A stretch of DNA of 64,000 nt, taken from CAIYTF01 sp963664845 (GTDB taxonomy: Bacteria; Bacteroidota; Ignavibacteria; Ignavibacteriales; Ignavibacteriaceae). Below the pieces are notes generated by a model. That model did not search any database and was not told where the DNA came from. It was given only the letters and a program-made list of their open reading frames with translations. Made by a program: the position numbers and the translations under genes. The stretch is taken from positions 3,844,001 through 3,908,000 of the forward strand of contig OY761615.1 in assembly GCA_963664845.1 (NCBI GenBank). The letters run 5' to 3'. Below are positions 52,592-61,764 of this stretch, piece after piece; position 1 is the stretch's first letter, and each line of letters begins with the position of its first letter.

Positions 52592-53035
52592 GAGGACTCC
52601 TTACTTAGAATTAATGAAAGCTGATATGATTTTCACAATTTCTGACAGAGCACTTCGCGCAATTAAACAGAATCAAAAAATATTTTAATCATCAATTCCC
52701 TAAGGATGGAGGACATAAAAGCAAAGTATAGTATAATAAATATTCTTATGAAATGAAAGACCGTAGGATAATAGCCTGCGAAGCCGGGTTTGGCCTGCTT
52801 AGTTTTTTGTTCGGTCTTTTCCCTTAAGAACACAAATTACAGTTGCGGAGAGATGAAACATCCTTGAATACTTATGACGCAGCTCTAAAGCGCCTTAATA
52901 ACTAAATAACGAAAACTTTCGCAAAGTATGATCGGCTGAAACGTTTAACAGGCAAAAAAGTGTTACTCTGCCGGGCAAGCGGATAAACAAGATGCTGCCC
53001 CGAAGCGTATCACCGGCAAACAATGGTAACCATCA

Positions 53036-55453
53036 TCAATACAGAGGCGTATTTACTCCAAACCTGAAATTGTTGTCATCCCGGTAATTCAGTTTCCATG
53101 CAAATTCAAAACGGAAAGGAATGAGCGGATGACTGATGCCAAAACCTGCCTCATAGAAGGGACTTTTATATTCGTGAACCGGTTTCAATGCAATTTGTTT
53201 TGATGCATCAGATAAATATGATAGTGCGGAGTTGCAAAACAGGAGCACCTGCACATCTTTCTTTTGAAGGAATGTCAGCCCAAACAGCCGCCACAGCGAC
53301 GAGCCCGCGGAGTATTCAAGGCTCAGGAACGCGCTTCTGTCAGACAGGTAGGAATCCCTCTTTAATGTCCGCAGGGTGGCATCTTCAAAGAAACCGTCAC
53401 TATTCCCCGGAACCGGAGTCAGGTATTGATAGGGCACTGGGCCGGTTGCATATATTCCTTTAAGATAATAGGCCAAAGAATTGGTTGCAGAAACACTCAC
53501 TGCTCCCCGGAAATCGATGGAGTGCGTGGCGAAGTCAAGTCCGCTACCAAGAATTTTCTTTCCGGATATGCTTGAATGCAGGGTTACGACCGGTATTGCA
53601 TTTCGCCCACCGACTCTTCTTCGGTACATGCCATCTTCGATATAATCTCTGAAATCAAACTTCAGTCCAAGTTCCAGGAAGCGGTATGTTCCATCATAAA
53701 TGGCGTTGTTGGCGTTATAGCTTTGTTTGCTTTTATGTAACACGGGAGGAGGACTGCTGGTGAATGCGGTCTGATCTTTATTGCTTGTGTAGCCCGCGTT
53801 CAGTGAAAGCACGGGGAAAATTTCGCTTTCAGCGTTAAACGAAAAACCATCGCGGTAGAGATAATTGTCTGTTTCAAAGTATGAGCACAGGGTGATTGCG
53901 GAATTTATTAACTGGTTCATAGCAATGTGATGCCCGAATTGCATAATCAGATCGCGGTACAGGTGCAGGCTCAGATGCGTTGTCCGGTAGTCACCAAGCC
54001 GGTAATCTGCAGCCAGGGTTCCCTTCCAGCGTTTGTCGCTGAAGCCATAGTCTGATGTGATGTTCGTGCGGAAGCGCTCATCGAACAAACCGGATGCAGA
54101 GAACGAGGACATGAGTGTATGCCCTTCAACCCTGTTGAAACGATACATACCAAGCGGAGCCGGTAGTGAGTACGTATCATTCAATGCATAGGAAAATGCG
54201 AAGGGAGAGAACGAAGCTTTTTTGGTTTTGTTTATGGTGCTGATGCTGTCAATCTCTTTGTATGCAGCAGATTCTTCCTGTGAAGAAGCGATTCCCTGAA
54301 CAGAGGACCAATACGTTGAATCTTTCTTGTCCGCCGATGTACTCACGGTTATAACTGCTTTGGTGAACAGATCGTCGCTGATGGGAGGATTCATTTCATA
54401 TTCGTAGAGGACTGACTGGATATCCAGTTTAAGTTTAAACAGTTTAAAGTAACGAATACCGATCATCAGCCGATAGTCAACAGGCATGTAAATATTTTGG
54501 TCACCAAAGGGAAGAAACTGTTGGACAATTTTAATAGTGTCGAATAGTCCGCCTGAGTTTGCAATACGGTTAAGGCGAAGATCAACCTGTTTGAGGTTAT
54601 AGGACGAACCCTCTATATAAATGTCGCCAATGAAGCCCGGATCCAGCGTGTCTGCGGGGGACATGCGTATTTTATAAACAGCTTCAGTATCGATCCGGAG
54701 CGTATCCAGTATGTAGAAATAATAGTAGGAAAGTGCACCATCCGCCAGCGGACTTACCATTGAAGTGTTGAAAAATTTAATGTCATCAGAATAAAAGTTT
54801 TGAATTACTCTTCCGCCGGTCAACGTGTTTATATTGGAGGGAAGATTAGCTGTCTGTTTCCGGGCAATGATCTCTTCTTTTTGTTTATCCGGCTTTTTGA
54901 CAAATCCCTTGCTCTGATTCTCAAAGATGGCGCCGATTTTCATTTGTGAAGTATCGCTGTACCCAAGTGATACGGACGCGGAATTATCACCCAACGAAAA
55001 TTCCTCGGGTGCTCTGATAACCGCCTTTGAGGTTGCATAATAGATGTAGGAGTGAAGATTATTGTTCCTGATCTTTTTTTGAGCGATGGCTTTTTCAATA
55101 ATAGCATTTGCGGGATTCATTCCGGGAGTGATAGTAACGCCTGGCAGATGAATGAAGATTTGTGCGAGCTGGAAATCCATGTGTTTGTTTTTGGTGAGCG
55201 GAACGTTGATCGAATCGGAAGTGTAGCCCATGCACGACGCGATGAGATTATAACTTCCTTCGGGGAGTTTTAATTCGAATACACCTTCGCTGTTCGCAGT
55301 GGCACCGTTTGGTTTGCCCGCCACCCGGATGGTGGCAAACGGGAGCCGCGCTCCGGTAGTTTTGTCAATTACTTTACCGGAAACCGTATAGCGTTGCGCA
55401 GACATAAAGGGCACCGAAATCAAAACACAAAAAAGCAATGCCGCAAACCTCAT
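53036..55453 (-). CDS. CarboxypepD_reg-like / DUF5686 outer-membrane protein
   Basis: About 805 residues from the Met at 55453 (MRFAALLFCVLISVPFMSAQ, a signal peptide); the longer frame to 55567 is discarded for that reason. Residues about 22-105 are a carboxypeptidase-regulatory-like beta-sandwich (YTVSGKVIDKTTGARLPFATIRVAGKPNGA..., VFELKLPEGSYNLIASCMGY). The DUF5686 region follows (NPANAIIEKAIAQKKIRNNNLHSY is its typical entry), and the C-terminal half is rich in beta strands, ending ...FRFGVNTPLY, consistent with an outer-membrane barrel. Such proteins are widespread in Bacteroidota, and their role is not established. It stands alone between a gene-free stretch and a repeat remnant. Confidence 0.85.
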   Translation of the reverse strand: MRFAALLFCVLISVPFMSAQRYTVSGKVIDKTTGARLPFATIRVAGKPNGATANSEGVFELKLPEGSYNLIASCMGYTSDSINVPLTKNKHMDFQLAQIFIHLPGVTITPGMNPANAIIEKAIAQKKIRNNNLHSYIYYATSKAVIRAPEEFSLGDNSASVSLGYSDTSQMKIGAIFENQSKGFVKKPDKQKEEIIARKQTANLPSNINTLTGGRVIQNFYSDDIKFFNTSMVSPLADGALSYYYFYILDTLRIDTEAVYKIRMSPADTLDPGFIGDIYIEGSSYNLKQVDLRLNRIANSGGLFDTIKIVQQFLPFGDQNIYMPVDYRLMIGIRYFKLFKLKLDIQSVLYEYEMNPPISDDLFTKAVITVSTSADKKDSTYWSSVQGIASSQEESAAYKEIDSISTINKTKKASFSPFAFSYALNDTYSLPAPLGMYRFNRVEGHTLMSSFSASGLFDERFRTNITSDYGFSDKRWKGTLAADYRLGDYRTTHLSLHLYRDLIMQFGHHIAMNQLINSAITLCSYFETDNYLYRDGFSFNAESEIFPVLSLNAGYTSNKDQTAFTSSPPPVLHKSKQSYNANNAIYDGTYRFLELGLKFDFRDYIEDGMYRRRVGGRNAIPVVTLHSSISGKKILGSGLDFATHSIDFRGAVSVSATNSLAYYLKGIYATGPVPYQYLTPVPGNSDGFFEDATLRTLKRDSYLSDRSAFLSLEYSAGSSLWRLFGLTFLQKKDVQVLLFCNSALSYLSDASKQIALKPVHEYKSPFYEAGFGISHPLIPFRFEFAWKLNYRDDNNFRFGVNTPLY

Positions 55454-55553
55454 TAGATTCCTTTCGGGGTCAAAATATAATAATTCATTTACTGTAACAG
55501 TGTCAGTTGACTTGCTGCGGGTTTTACTCCATGGGTTGAGAGCCTCAGGCAAA

Positions 55554-55601
55554 ATGGCTTTGGCCACAATTATTTGATTTGTTGATGGCTAAAGCCAATA
55601 G
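55554..55601. repeat. Partial copy of the three-hairpin element (central hairpin only)
   Basis: TGGCTTTGGCCA and TGGCTAAAGCCA form a stem around an AT-rich loop, the same as the middle hairpin of the full elements. Flanking hairpins and terminal repeats are absent. The surrounding gap (55454-55772) has no other feature. Confidence 0.6.
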
Positions 55602-55772
55602 TCAGTCAGTGATTTAATACTATATAGAAACATTTCGCTGTCTGTAAACCGTGTTTTGGTTCAAAGTATATAAACTGACAAGGTAATATATGAACCATGC
55701 AAAAATAACTGAACACATTTCTGACAGACGGCTGATTTTTAAGATGGCGCTATGTTCTGGGGTGGGCAGAGG

Positions 55773-56168
55773 TTAATGTGGCAAAACAGTCAGGCCTTTG
55801 TCCGCGAACCAGGGTTTTATTTCCGTGCGCAGTCTGCCTGCCTGAACAGCGGGGTCTGTATCACAAAGCTTTTGAGCCTCCTCCATGCTGTCGACTTTAA
55901 ATATGAATATGCCGCGCAGTTCTTTGTCGTCGAGAAAGGGTCCGGCCACAAGCAGTTTTCCCTCCGCAGCCAGCCGGTTAATGTTTTGCATGTGTCCTGC
56001 CTGGATTTTCTTCGTATAGTCGTTTTGTTCGGGTGTCCATTTATCGCCGCGATACAGGAAAACCATATAGTACGTACGCATATTGGGCATATCGGGGACT
56101 TTCTTTGTGGTATCCTGCGCAATAGCGGCACAGGAGCATAATAACATAATAAGCAATGCTGTTTTCAT
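55773..56168 (-). CDS. Exported YciI-like domain protein
   Basis: 131 residues with a signal peptide (MKTALLIMLLCSCAAIA). The rest is a YCII domain, a small ferredoxin-like fold: MVFLYRGDKWTPEQ, AGHMQNINRLAAEGKLLVAGPFLDDKELRGIFIFKVDSMEEAQKLCDTDPAVQAG. The family His (in AGHMQN) and Asp (in DTDPA), thought to form the active site, are both present. Most YciI proteins are cytoplasmic, so export is a variation seen in Bacteroidota. No reaction is firmly known. It is a single gene; the neighbour upstream on the same strand is a separate exported protein 210 bases away. Confidence 0.88.
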   Translation of the reverse strand: MKTALLIMLLCSCAAIAQDTTKKVPDMPNMRTYYMVFLYRGDKWTPEQNDYTKKIQAGHMQNINRLAAEGKLLVAGPFLDDKELRGIFIFKVDSMEEAQKLCDTDPAVQAGRLRTEIKPWFADKGLTVLPH

Positions 56169-56379
56169 TGAGTACTTTCCGGTTCAATTAATTGTATCAG
56201 GAATGGATACCGCCACAGTTTTGCGCCATAGCATAATTCCTGAATGGTAAAATACGGGGTGGATAGAACCACTATCCGGATGGCTCAAAATTGAAAATTA
56301 TGGGGAAATTTCCAAATTGTTTTGTGTAGAAGAAGACAGGTTATTGGTGCTTGCCTATCGCTGAATGCTTTTCGCTGGA

Positions 56380-57288
56380 CTACATGTTTTCTTTTGTGAG
56401 AATCCCATCAAGTGAAAAATAGGAATGAACTTTCGAATTAATTATTGAGGCCTTTCCGTCAATCGAAATTTCTATATCCATGTCGCCTCTTTGATTCTTG
56501 ATACAATATGTTTTATTATCATAGATCATGTCGCCGTTACCGTGAGCATTCATGTTCATTTTCAAGGTTTTGCTTTCGGTAGCCAGTGTGAAACTGTAGT
56601 CTATATCAAACAGCGAAATACTGTCTCTGATTTCCTTCAACACGAATGATTTGATGACGTCTACTTTTATTTCACCAATTCCGGGCATTGGAATGGCAAA
56701 CGGTGTTCGCACTATAATGGTATCACCCTGCGTCATACGTTTCATGGGAAATGAATAGTTTTTGATGGCACTCTCCATCGCTAAAACTATCGAATTACGT
56801 TGATTGTCGTTTAAGTTTCCCCCAGTGAGAGCTTTGTAATGGTACCGATAACCGGCATCAATATATCCGGATAACGTGAAATTATTCAATGCCTCCATTT
56901 GTGGCATGGAAGTCTCATTGTCGTTCACCGTTATTCTTGTATTTGAAGTTCTTATCTTCATTTCAACAGGATAGCAACTATCGGCTTGCCGTACCCCAAA
57001 TTCACTGAGTATACTTTGCTCCAGATTCATATTCATTAATACGGGATTTGCAGAAGCGTTCTGATCTGGTTGAAGGCCTGGTTTAATATCCATTGTGGCA
57101 GTTGATTTGATCCTATACTCAAGCGTACAGTCCGGGTCCGGATAGGGGCGGAGTAAAATTGTTTGAGCATTTATCCCTGTGTTCATTGCAAAAACACAAA
57201 ATAGAATTACATCGCGAAATAAAGTAAAATTGTTTCTGCTTTGACAAATGTCATGTTTTGCCATTATATTGAGCATTATTTGTCCCAT
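56380..57288 (-). CDS. Exported protein of unknown function
   Basis: 302 residues. A hydrophobic segment (about 24-40, RDVILFCVFAMNTGINAQ) preceded by an unusually long N-terminus suggests a signal peptide whose true start could be an internal Met (residue 5 or 9). The mature part begins TILLRPYPDPDCTLEYRIKSTATMDI and alternates beta strands; later parts include GGNLNDNQRNSIVLAMESAI and FPMKRMTQGDTIIVRTPFAIPMPGIGEIKVDVIKSF. The pattern resembles Bacteroidota DUF6263-type lipid-binding-like sheets, but I cannot assign it. No catalytic motif. It is divergent from the M1 peptidase gene. Confidence 0.7.
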   Translation of the reverse strand: MGQIMLNIMAKHDICQSRNNFTLFRDVILFCVFAMNTGINAQTILLRPYPDPDCTLEYRIKSTATMDIKPGLQPDQNASANPVLMNMNLEQSILSEFGVRQADSCYPVEMKIRTSNTRITVNDNETSMPQMEALNNFTLSGYIDAGYRYHYKALTGGNLNDNQRNSIVLAMESAIKNYSFPMKRMTQGDTIIVRTPFAIPMPGIGEIKVDVIKSFVLKEIRDSISLFDIDYSFTLATESKTLKMNMNAHGNGDMIYDNKTYCIKNQRGDMDIEISIDGKASIINSKVHSYFSLDGILTKENM

Positions 57289-57495
57289 ATGGTTGGAATT
57301 TAATGTTTAAAATACGAAATTTTAACAGGGTCGCAAACGATGTAGGGAAGATTCAATTATCCATGACCCGATAAGCAGTTGTTCTTCACAGCATGTGATT
57401 ACAGATGCCCGGCATTATTTAGCAAAGGTTCCACTTCCCATAGTCTGTTCTCTTCTCCATAGCCAATTGTCAGTTTTTTTATTACGTTATAATCA

Positions 57496-59628
57496 ATGAT
57501 TCCATGCATTTTGAAGCGAATGCTCATTTTGGCAAATATCAGATATATCCTAAAAAACAAGGAAACAATACCCGGTATTGGTATGAAAATACAGCATGTT
57601 CTACATAATCATTTGGCCTCAGGGAGTTCAGCTCAACGTTTTATTGCCGGTTTGCCGGTGGTTTGCGATAAGTTGAGCGGCTGTGCGTCCGGATTTTTAT
57701 TGCTTCTTTTCATCGTGGTATATTCGTCAGCAATAAATGCGCAGGATCTTTCGCAAACTGCCCTTCCTCATGATGCAAGGACCCTGGTAAACAACCTCCG
57801 CGCCTATCCCGGCGATCCTTCTTATGACATCGCTTATTATAAACTTGACCTGAATATAAACTACGATCAGTCCATGATTTCGGGCGCAACAACAGTAGGC
57901 GCTACAGCCGCTCGCGATGGTCTTGTCTCTTGCTATTACGATCTTGCCAGCGTGCTCACAACGGATTCCGTGTTGTGCAACGGGATACGACTGGCTTTTG
58001 CACACCTTCATGACACGCTGCACGTTGACTTGAACAAAAGCTATGCGAAGGGTGAGCGGTTTGATGTCATCGTATATTATCATGGCAATCCCGCAAGCAC
58101 AGGCTTTGGCAGTTTCACGTTCGGCACTCACAATGAAGTGCCCGCTGTTTATACGCTTAGTGAACCCTATGGTGCCAAGGATTGGTTCCCCTGCAAAGAC
58201 ACTCCGGGAGATAAGGCGGATTCAGCAGACGTTATTATTACCGCTGTTAATTCTTTTAAAGTGGTTTCAAACGGATCGCTCATCAGCGAAGAGGAACTTC
58301 CGGGAAATATGCGCAGAACCCACTGGCATGTTTCCTATCCGATTTCCCATTACCTGCTCATGATAGCCATGACAAACTACCGGGTATACAATCTCTATTG
58401 GAAATATACGGCCACTGACTCCATGCTGGTGACCAACTATATTTACCCGGAGACCTTTGATGTCGCAAAACCGGCAATAGACCAGACCCCGGCAATGCTG
58501 ACCTTGTTCAGTAATTTATTTGGCATGTATCCGTTTGTGCGGGAGAAATATGGACATGCACAGTTTGGCTGGAGCGGCGGAATGGAGCATCAAACGTGTA
58601 CTTCACTAGGCAGATTTACTGAGGACTTAATAGCGCACGAATTGGCCCATCAGTGGTTCGGTGACCGCGTGACCTGCAAGGACTGGCGCAACATCTGGCT
58701 TAATGAGGGGTTTGCTACCTATGGGCAGGCGATTTATTACGAAGCCAAAAATGGCGCAAAGGGACTTGAATCATTTATTGCCGCGCAAATGATAAACGCC
58801 AAACAGGCCTCTGGTTCCCTGTATCTTTCTGATATATCCGGAACCGCTTCAATATTCAACTATAACCGTTCCTATGCGAAAGGATGCATTGTGCTGCACA
58901 TGCTGCGCAATGTTGTGGGAGATTCTACGTTCTTTGCAATCCTCAGGGCTTATCTTGTGAAACCTGAATTGAGCTATAATGTGGCCACAACGGAAGACTT
59001 TAAATCGGTTGCGGAAGCAATTGCCGGCATTCCTTTGAAGTATTTCTTCGATGAGTGGATTTATGGAAGTGGTTACCCGATATATTCTCCGACGGTGAAC
59101 AGTTTCAGGACCGGGCAAGGGGCCTACCAAACAGATATTATTCTCTCGCAGTTGCAAAAAACCGGAACGTTTTTTACGATGCCTGTTGACCTGAAGTTTT
59201 CGGACGGAACTCAGGATACCGTGATCAGGGTGATGAACAATCAAAACGATCAGGCGTTCAGTTTCCTTCTCAATTTTAAGCCGGGAGCATTGTACATTGA
59301 TCTGGCCAATAAAATTTTGAGGGATGTCACAACATCCGTATTCCCCGGTGAATTCGAACATCAGCCGGATTATGTGTTGCAGCAAAACTATCCTAATCCG
59401 TTCAATCCGGCAACCACTATCATATTCACCGCCCAGAAGGCGGGTAATGTGCGTGTTAATTTGTATTCGGCCTCGGGTGAACTTATTGCGGGGTTATATA
59501 GCGGTTATACGTCGAGAGGGCCGCATGTAATACATTGGGATGCACGAAACTATGCAAGCGGTGTCTATTTCTATTCGCTTGAGGCTGAGGGACAGAGAGT
59601 TACCAAATCTTTGGTGGTTCTGAAATAG
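57496..59628 (+). CDS. M1-family zinc aminopeptidase with type IX sorting domain
   Basis: 710 residues from 57496; the Met at 57583 (MKIQHVLHNH) is an equally possible start, since the hydrophobic export helix only comes at about 66-80 (FLLLLFIVVYSSAINA). The N-terminal beta domain (about 95-290) leads to the gluzincin core: GWSGGMEHQ (the GAMEN motif changed), HELAHQWFGD with zinc His381 and His385, and the third ligand Glu in LNEGFATYG near 404. A C-terminal sorting domain (QQNYPNPFNPAT, ending ...SLVVLK) predicts surface or extracellular location. It probably trims peptides for uptake. The ERAP-like C-terminal helical domain of long M1 enzymes is missing, as in short bacterial members. Confidence 0.9.
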   Translation: MIPCILKRMLILANIRYILKNKETIPGIGMKIQHVLHNHLASGSSAQRFIAGLPVVCDKLSGCASGFLLLLFIVVYSSAINAQDLSQTALPHDARTLVNNLRAYPGDPSYDIAYYKLDLNINYDQSMISGATTVGATAARDGLVSCYYDLASVLTTDSVLCNGIRLAFAHLHDTLHVDLNKSYAKGERFDVIVYYHGNPASTGFGSFTFGTHNEVPAVYTLSEPYGAKDWFPCKDTPGDKADSADVIITAVNSFKVVSNGSLISEEELPGNMRRTHWHVSYPISHYLLMIAMTNYRVYNLYWKYTATDSMLVTNYIYPETFDVAKPAIDQTPAMLTLFSNLFGMYPFVREKYGHAQFGWSGGMEHQTCTSLGRFTEDLIAHELAHQWFGDRVTCKDWRNIWLNEGFATYGQAIYYEAKNGAKGLESFIAAQMINAKQASGSLYLSDISGTASIFNYNRSYAKGCIVLHMLRNVVGDSTFFAILRAYLVKPELSYNVATTEDFKSVAEAIAGIPLKYFFDEWIYGSGYPIYSPTVNSFRTGQGAYQTDIILSQLQKTGTFFTMPVDLKFSDGTQDTVIRVMNNQNDQAFSFLLNFKPGALYIDLANKILRDVTTSVFPGEFEHQPDYVLQQNYPNPFNPATTIIFTAQKAGNVRVNLYSASGELIAGLYSGYTSRGPHVIHWDARNYASGVYFYSLEAEGQRVTKSLVVLK

Positions 59629-60350
59629 AGGGAATGCCAGATTAGTCGATCTGTTATTGAATTGTATAGCCCTAAAATGAAGAAGGGTACACTATTCCCT
59701 GCCGCTCATAGACATCAACTTAGCACAGTTGGTGAAGCGTTTTCATTCCCATGAAAATTGAGTACAACCGGTCTGTCTGCAGAAAGGCCGAAATCCCGCT
59801 TTAGTCGGGCCGCATGCGCGTCAACTTAAAATTTGAACGACAGAGCTTCCAATGGTCAATATGTACCTCTCAGCATGGTGGGTTAACATTATTATGATTT
59901 GTTCATGTCCCGAAGGGACTAAATTTGAATAACCGCGGGAGCAAGCCCGCGGTTATATGCTCAAGCGCGCTCCGTCCCTGAATAGGGGCGAACAAAACCC
60001 ATTAATGGATTTGAGTCTGTTAACCCATAGATGACTATTATGTCTTTTAGTTGCCGTCTATGCGCGAACGCGGGAATCTGCCCGCTTCGAACTCTATCAG
60101 GAAACCACAATTGGTCTCAATTCCACAGTTTATACCAGAATGGAAGCCTTTCCCTTTGAGCAAAGGAGCTGATCTCCGCATACGTAGCGATTTGGAGGTG
60201 AGGGGTTATGCTGTATAATTATATTTTACGCTGACTCCCAAACCATTCTGCGGAACACGGGTTTTAACAGATTTTCACCGATCTGGGGGACGCCTCAACT
60301 ACTCTTACATTGTACGAATGTTCGTGATACGAAAGACATAACATAATAAC
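59629..60350. repeat. Gene-free, repeat-rich stretch
   Basis: About 720 bases without a supported gene. It contains several short inverted motifs: AAATCCCGC.TTTAGTCGGG near 59790; TGTCCCGAAGGGAC at about 59906; a perfect hairpin ATAACCGCGGG/CCCGCGGTTAT at 59929-59956; and CGCGGGAATCTGCCCGC near 60070. Short frames such as MKKGTLFPAAHRHQL near 59675 stop early and look like repeat translation, not genes. Higher GC than the other spacers. Confidence 0.55.
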
Positions 60351-60384
60351 ACACCTCGCCAACGCATATATGTTGACGAGGTGT
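60351..60384. terminator. Possible terminator hairpin after the acyl-CoA dehydrogenase gene
   Basis: Stem ACACCTCG.CAAC / GTTG.CGAGGTGT with one mismatch, 30 bases past the stop of the minus-strand gene. The following T content is poor, so confidence is limited. Confidence 0.45.
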
Positions 60385-60414
60385 AAAATGGTTTTTAGAA
60401 CAATTACACTGTAA

Positions 60415-61554
60415 TCAGCTCAGCAAAGCTCTTGCTATTACCATCCGCTGAATTTCCGATGTGCCTTCGTAAATCTCGGTTATCTTCGCATCACGCAGAT
60501 AGCGCTCAACCTGATATTCCCGCACGTAGCCATAACCGCCGTGGATTTGGATGGCCTCAAGCGCACACTCAACCGCTATCTGTGATGCGTATAGCTTTGC
60601 CATGGCAGCTTCCTTTACGTAACTTTTATGTGCGTCTTTCAAAGCCGCGGCCTGAAACGTTAATGCCTTTGCTGCTTCAACTTTCACAGCCATGTCTGCC
60701 AGCTTGAATTGAATTGCCTGATGATTGGCGATCTGAGTGCCGAATGCTTTCCGCTGTTTGGCATAATTTACGGATGCTTCAAGTGAAGCAACAGCCACGC
60801 CAATGGCCTGGGAGGCTATGCCGATGCGTCCGCCGTTCAGCGTGTTCATGGCAAAATTAAATCCTTTGCCTTCTTCCCAGATCAAATTTTCCTTTGGGAC
60901 ACGGCAGTTGGTGAACGTGAGGGAGCAGGTATCCGAACTGCGAATACCCAACTTGTCTTCCTTTTTTCCATGCTCAAATCCGGGTGTGCCTTTTTCCACC
61001 AGAAAGGTTGAAATGCCCCGGTGTGCTTTTTCCTTGTCTGTCTGAGCCATCACAAGATAATAATCGGCGCTGGTGCCGTTGGTGATCCAGTTTTTGATGC
61101 CATTGATTATATAGGAGTCGCCATCCCGTTCGGCATAAGTGCGCTGATTGGTGGCGTCGCTGCCGGCCTCGGGCTCGGAGAGCGCAAAGGCGCCTAGCTT
61201 TTGTCCGCTTGCCAGGGGGGTCAGATAGCTCTGTTTAATATGATCGGAAGCATAAGTCTCCAGTCCCCAACAGACCAGAGAGTTATTGACGGACATAATG
61301 ACGCCAAGGCTCGCATCCACTTTGGAAATTTCGATCATGGCAAGAACATAGCTGATGGTGTCCAATCCGGCACCGCCATAGTCCGGCGAAACCATCATAC
61401 CGAGAAAGCCAAGCTCTCCCAGCTTTTTTACAATGTCGTAGGGGAATTCCGCTGCAATGTCGCGGGCAATGGTGGACGGAGCGATCTCTGCTTCGGCAAA
61501 TTCCTTTGCCGTCTGCCGTATCAATAACTGATCTTCAGTTAACTCAAAATTCAT
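60415..61554 (-). CDS. Acyl-CoA dehydrogenase (short-chain/butyryl type)
   Basis: 379 residues, the normal length. FAD-dependent alpha,beta-dehydrogenation of acyl-CoA, passing electrons to an electron-transfer flavoprotein. Motifs are LGAFALSEPEAGSDA (FAD/substrate loop), YIINGIKNWITNGTSA, LGIRSSDTCSLTF, and the C-terminal QIHGGYGYVREYQVERYLRDAKITEIYEGTSEIQR with catalytic Glu363. The position of the Glu and the E-G-T-S-E-I-Q run fit the short-chain (SCAD/BCAD) group. No ETF or other beta-oxidation gene is adjacent. Chain-length preference cannot be read with certainty. Confidence 0.95.
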   Translation of the reverse strand: MNFELTEDQLLIRQTAKEFAEAEIAPSTIARDIAAEFPYDIVKKLGELGFLGMMVSPDYGGAGLDTISYVLAMIEISKVDASLGVIMSVNNSLVCWGLETYASDHIKQSYLTPLASGQKLGAFALSEPEAGSDATNQRTYAERDGDSYIINGIKNWITNGTSADYYLVMAQTDKEKAHRGISTFLVEKGTPGFEHGKKEDKLGIRSSDTCSLTFTNCRVPKENLIWEEGKGFNFAMNTLNGGRIGIASQAIGVAVASLEASVNYAKQRKAFGTQIANHQAIQFKLADMAVKVEAAKALTFQAAALKDAHKSYVKEAAMAKLYASQIAVECALEAIQIHGGYGYVREYQVERYLRDAKITEIYEGTSEIQRMVIARALLS

Positions 61555-61712
61555 GTGCGCCTCTTGAAGGATGAGTGGTTATATTTTTGCCTGAAAGATA
61601 AAACAAAAAATCTGAATTGCAACCACCTCGAATGAGTTTCATCTCTCTCAACAGATTGAACGGTAAGGAGTATTATAGCTGGACAGGATGAGGGAATGGA
61701 TAGGCATTAAAT

Positions 61713-61740
61713 GTAGGGGTTCAAAATTTTGAACCCCTAC
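61713..61740. repeat. 28-bp intergenic palindrome, copy 3 (perfect)
   Basis: Left arm GTAGGGGTTCAAAA and right arm TTTTGAACCCCTAC pair at all 14 positions. It lies between the XdhC-like gene end and the acyl-CoA dehydrogenase start. Copies 1 and 2 are at 15635 and 28141. Confidence 0.85.
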
Positions 61741-61764
61741 GGAATTCGTTTACTTACTGCAAAT

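Noticed and set aside
52939..52946. Second LacI-type operator (AAACGTTT) upstream of the lipoprotein nuclease
   Set aside because: Only the 8-base core is symmetrical; the flanks do not extend the palindrome and it is about 340 bases from the gene.
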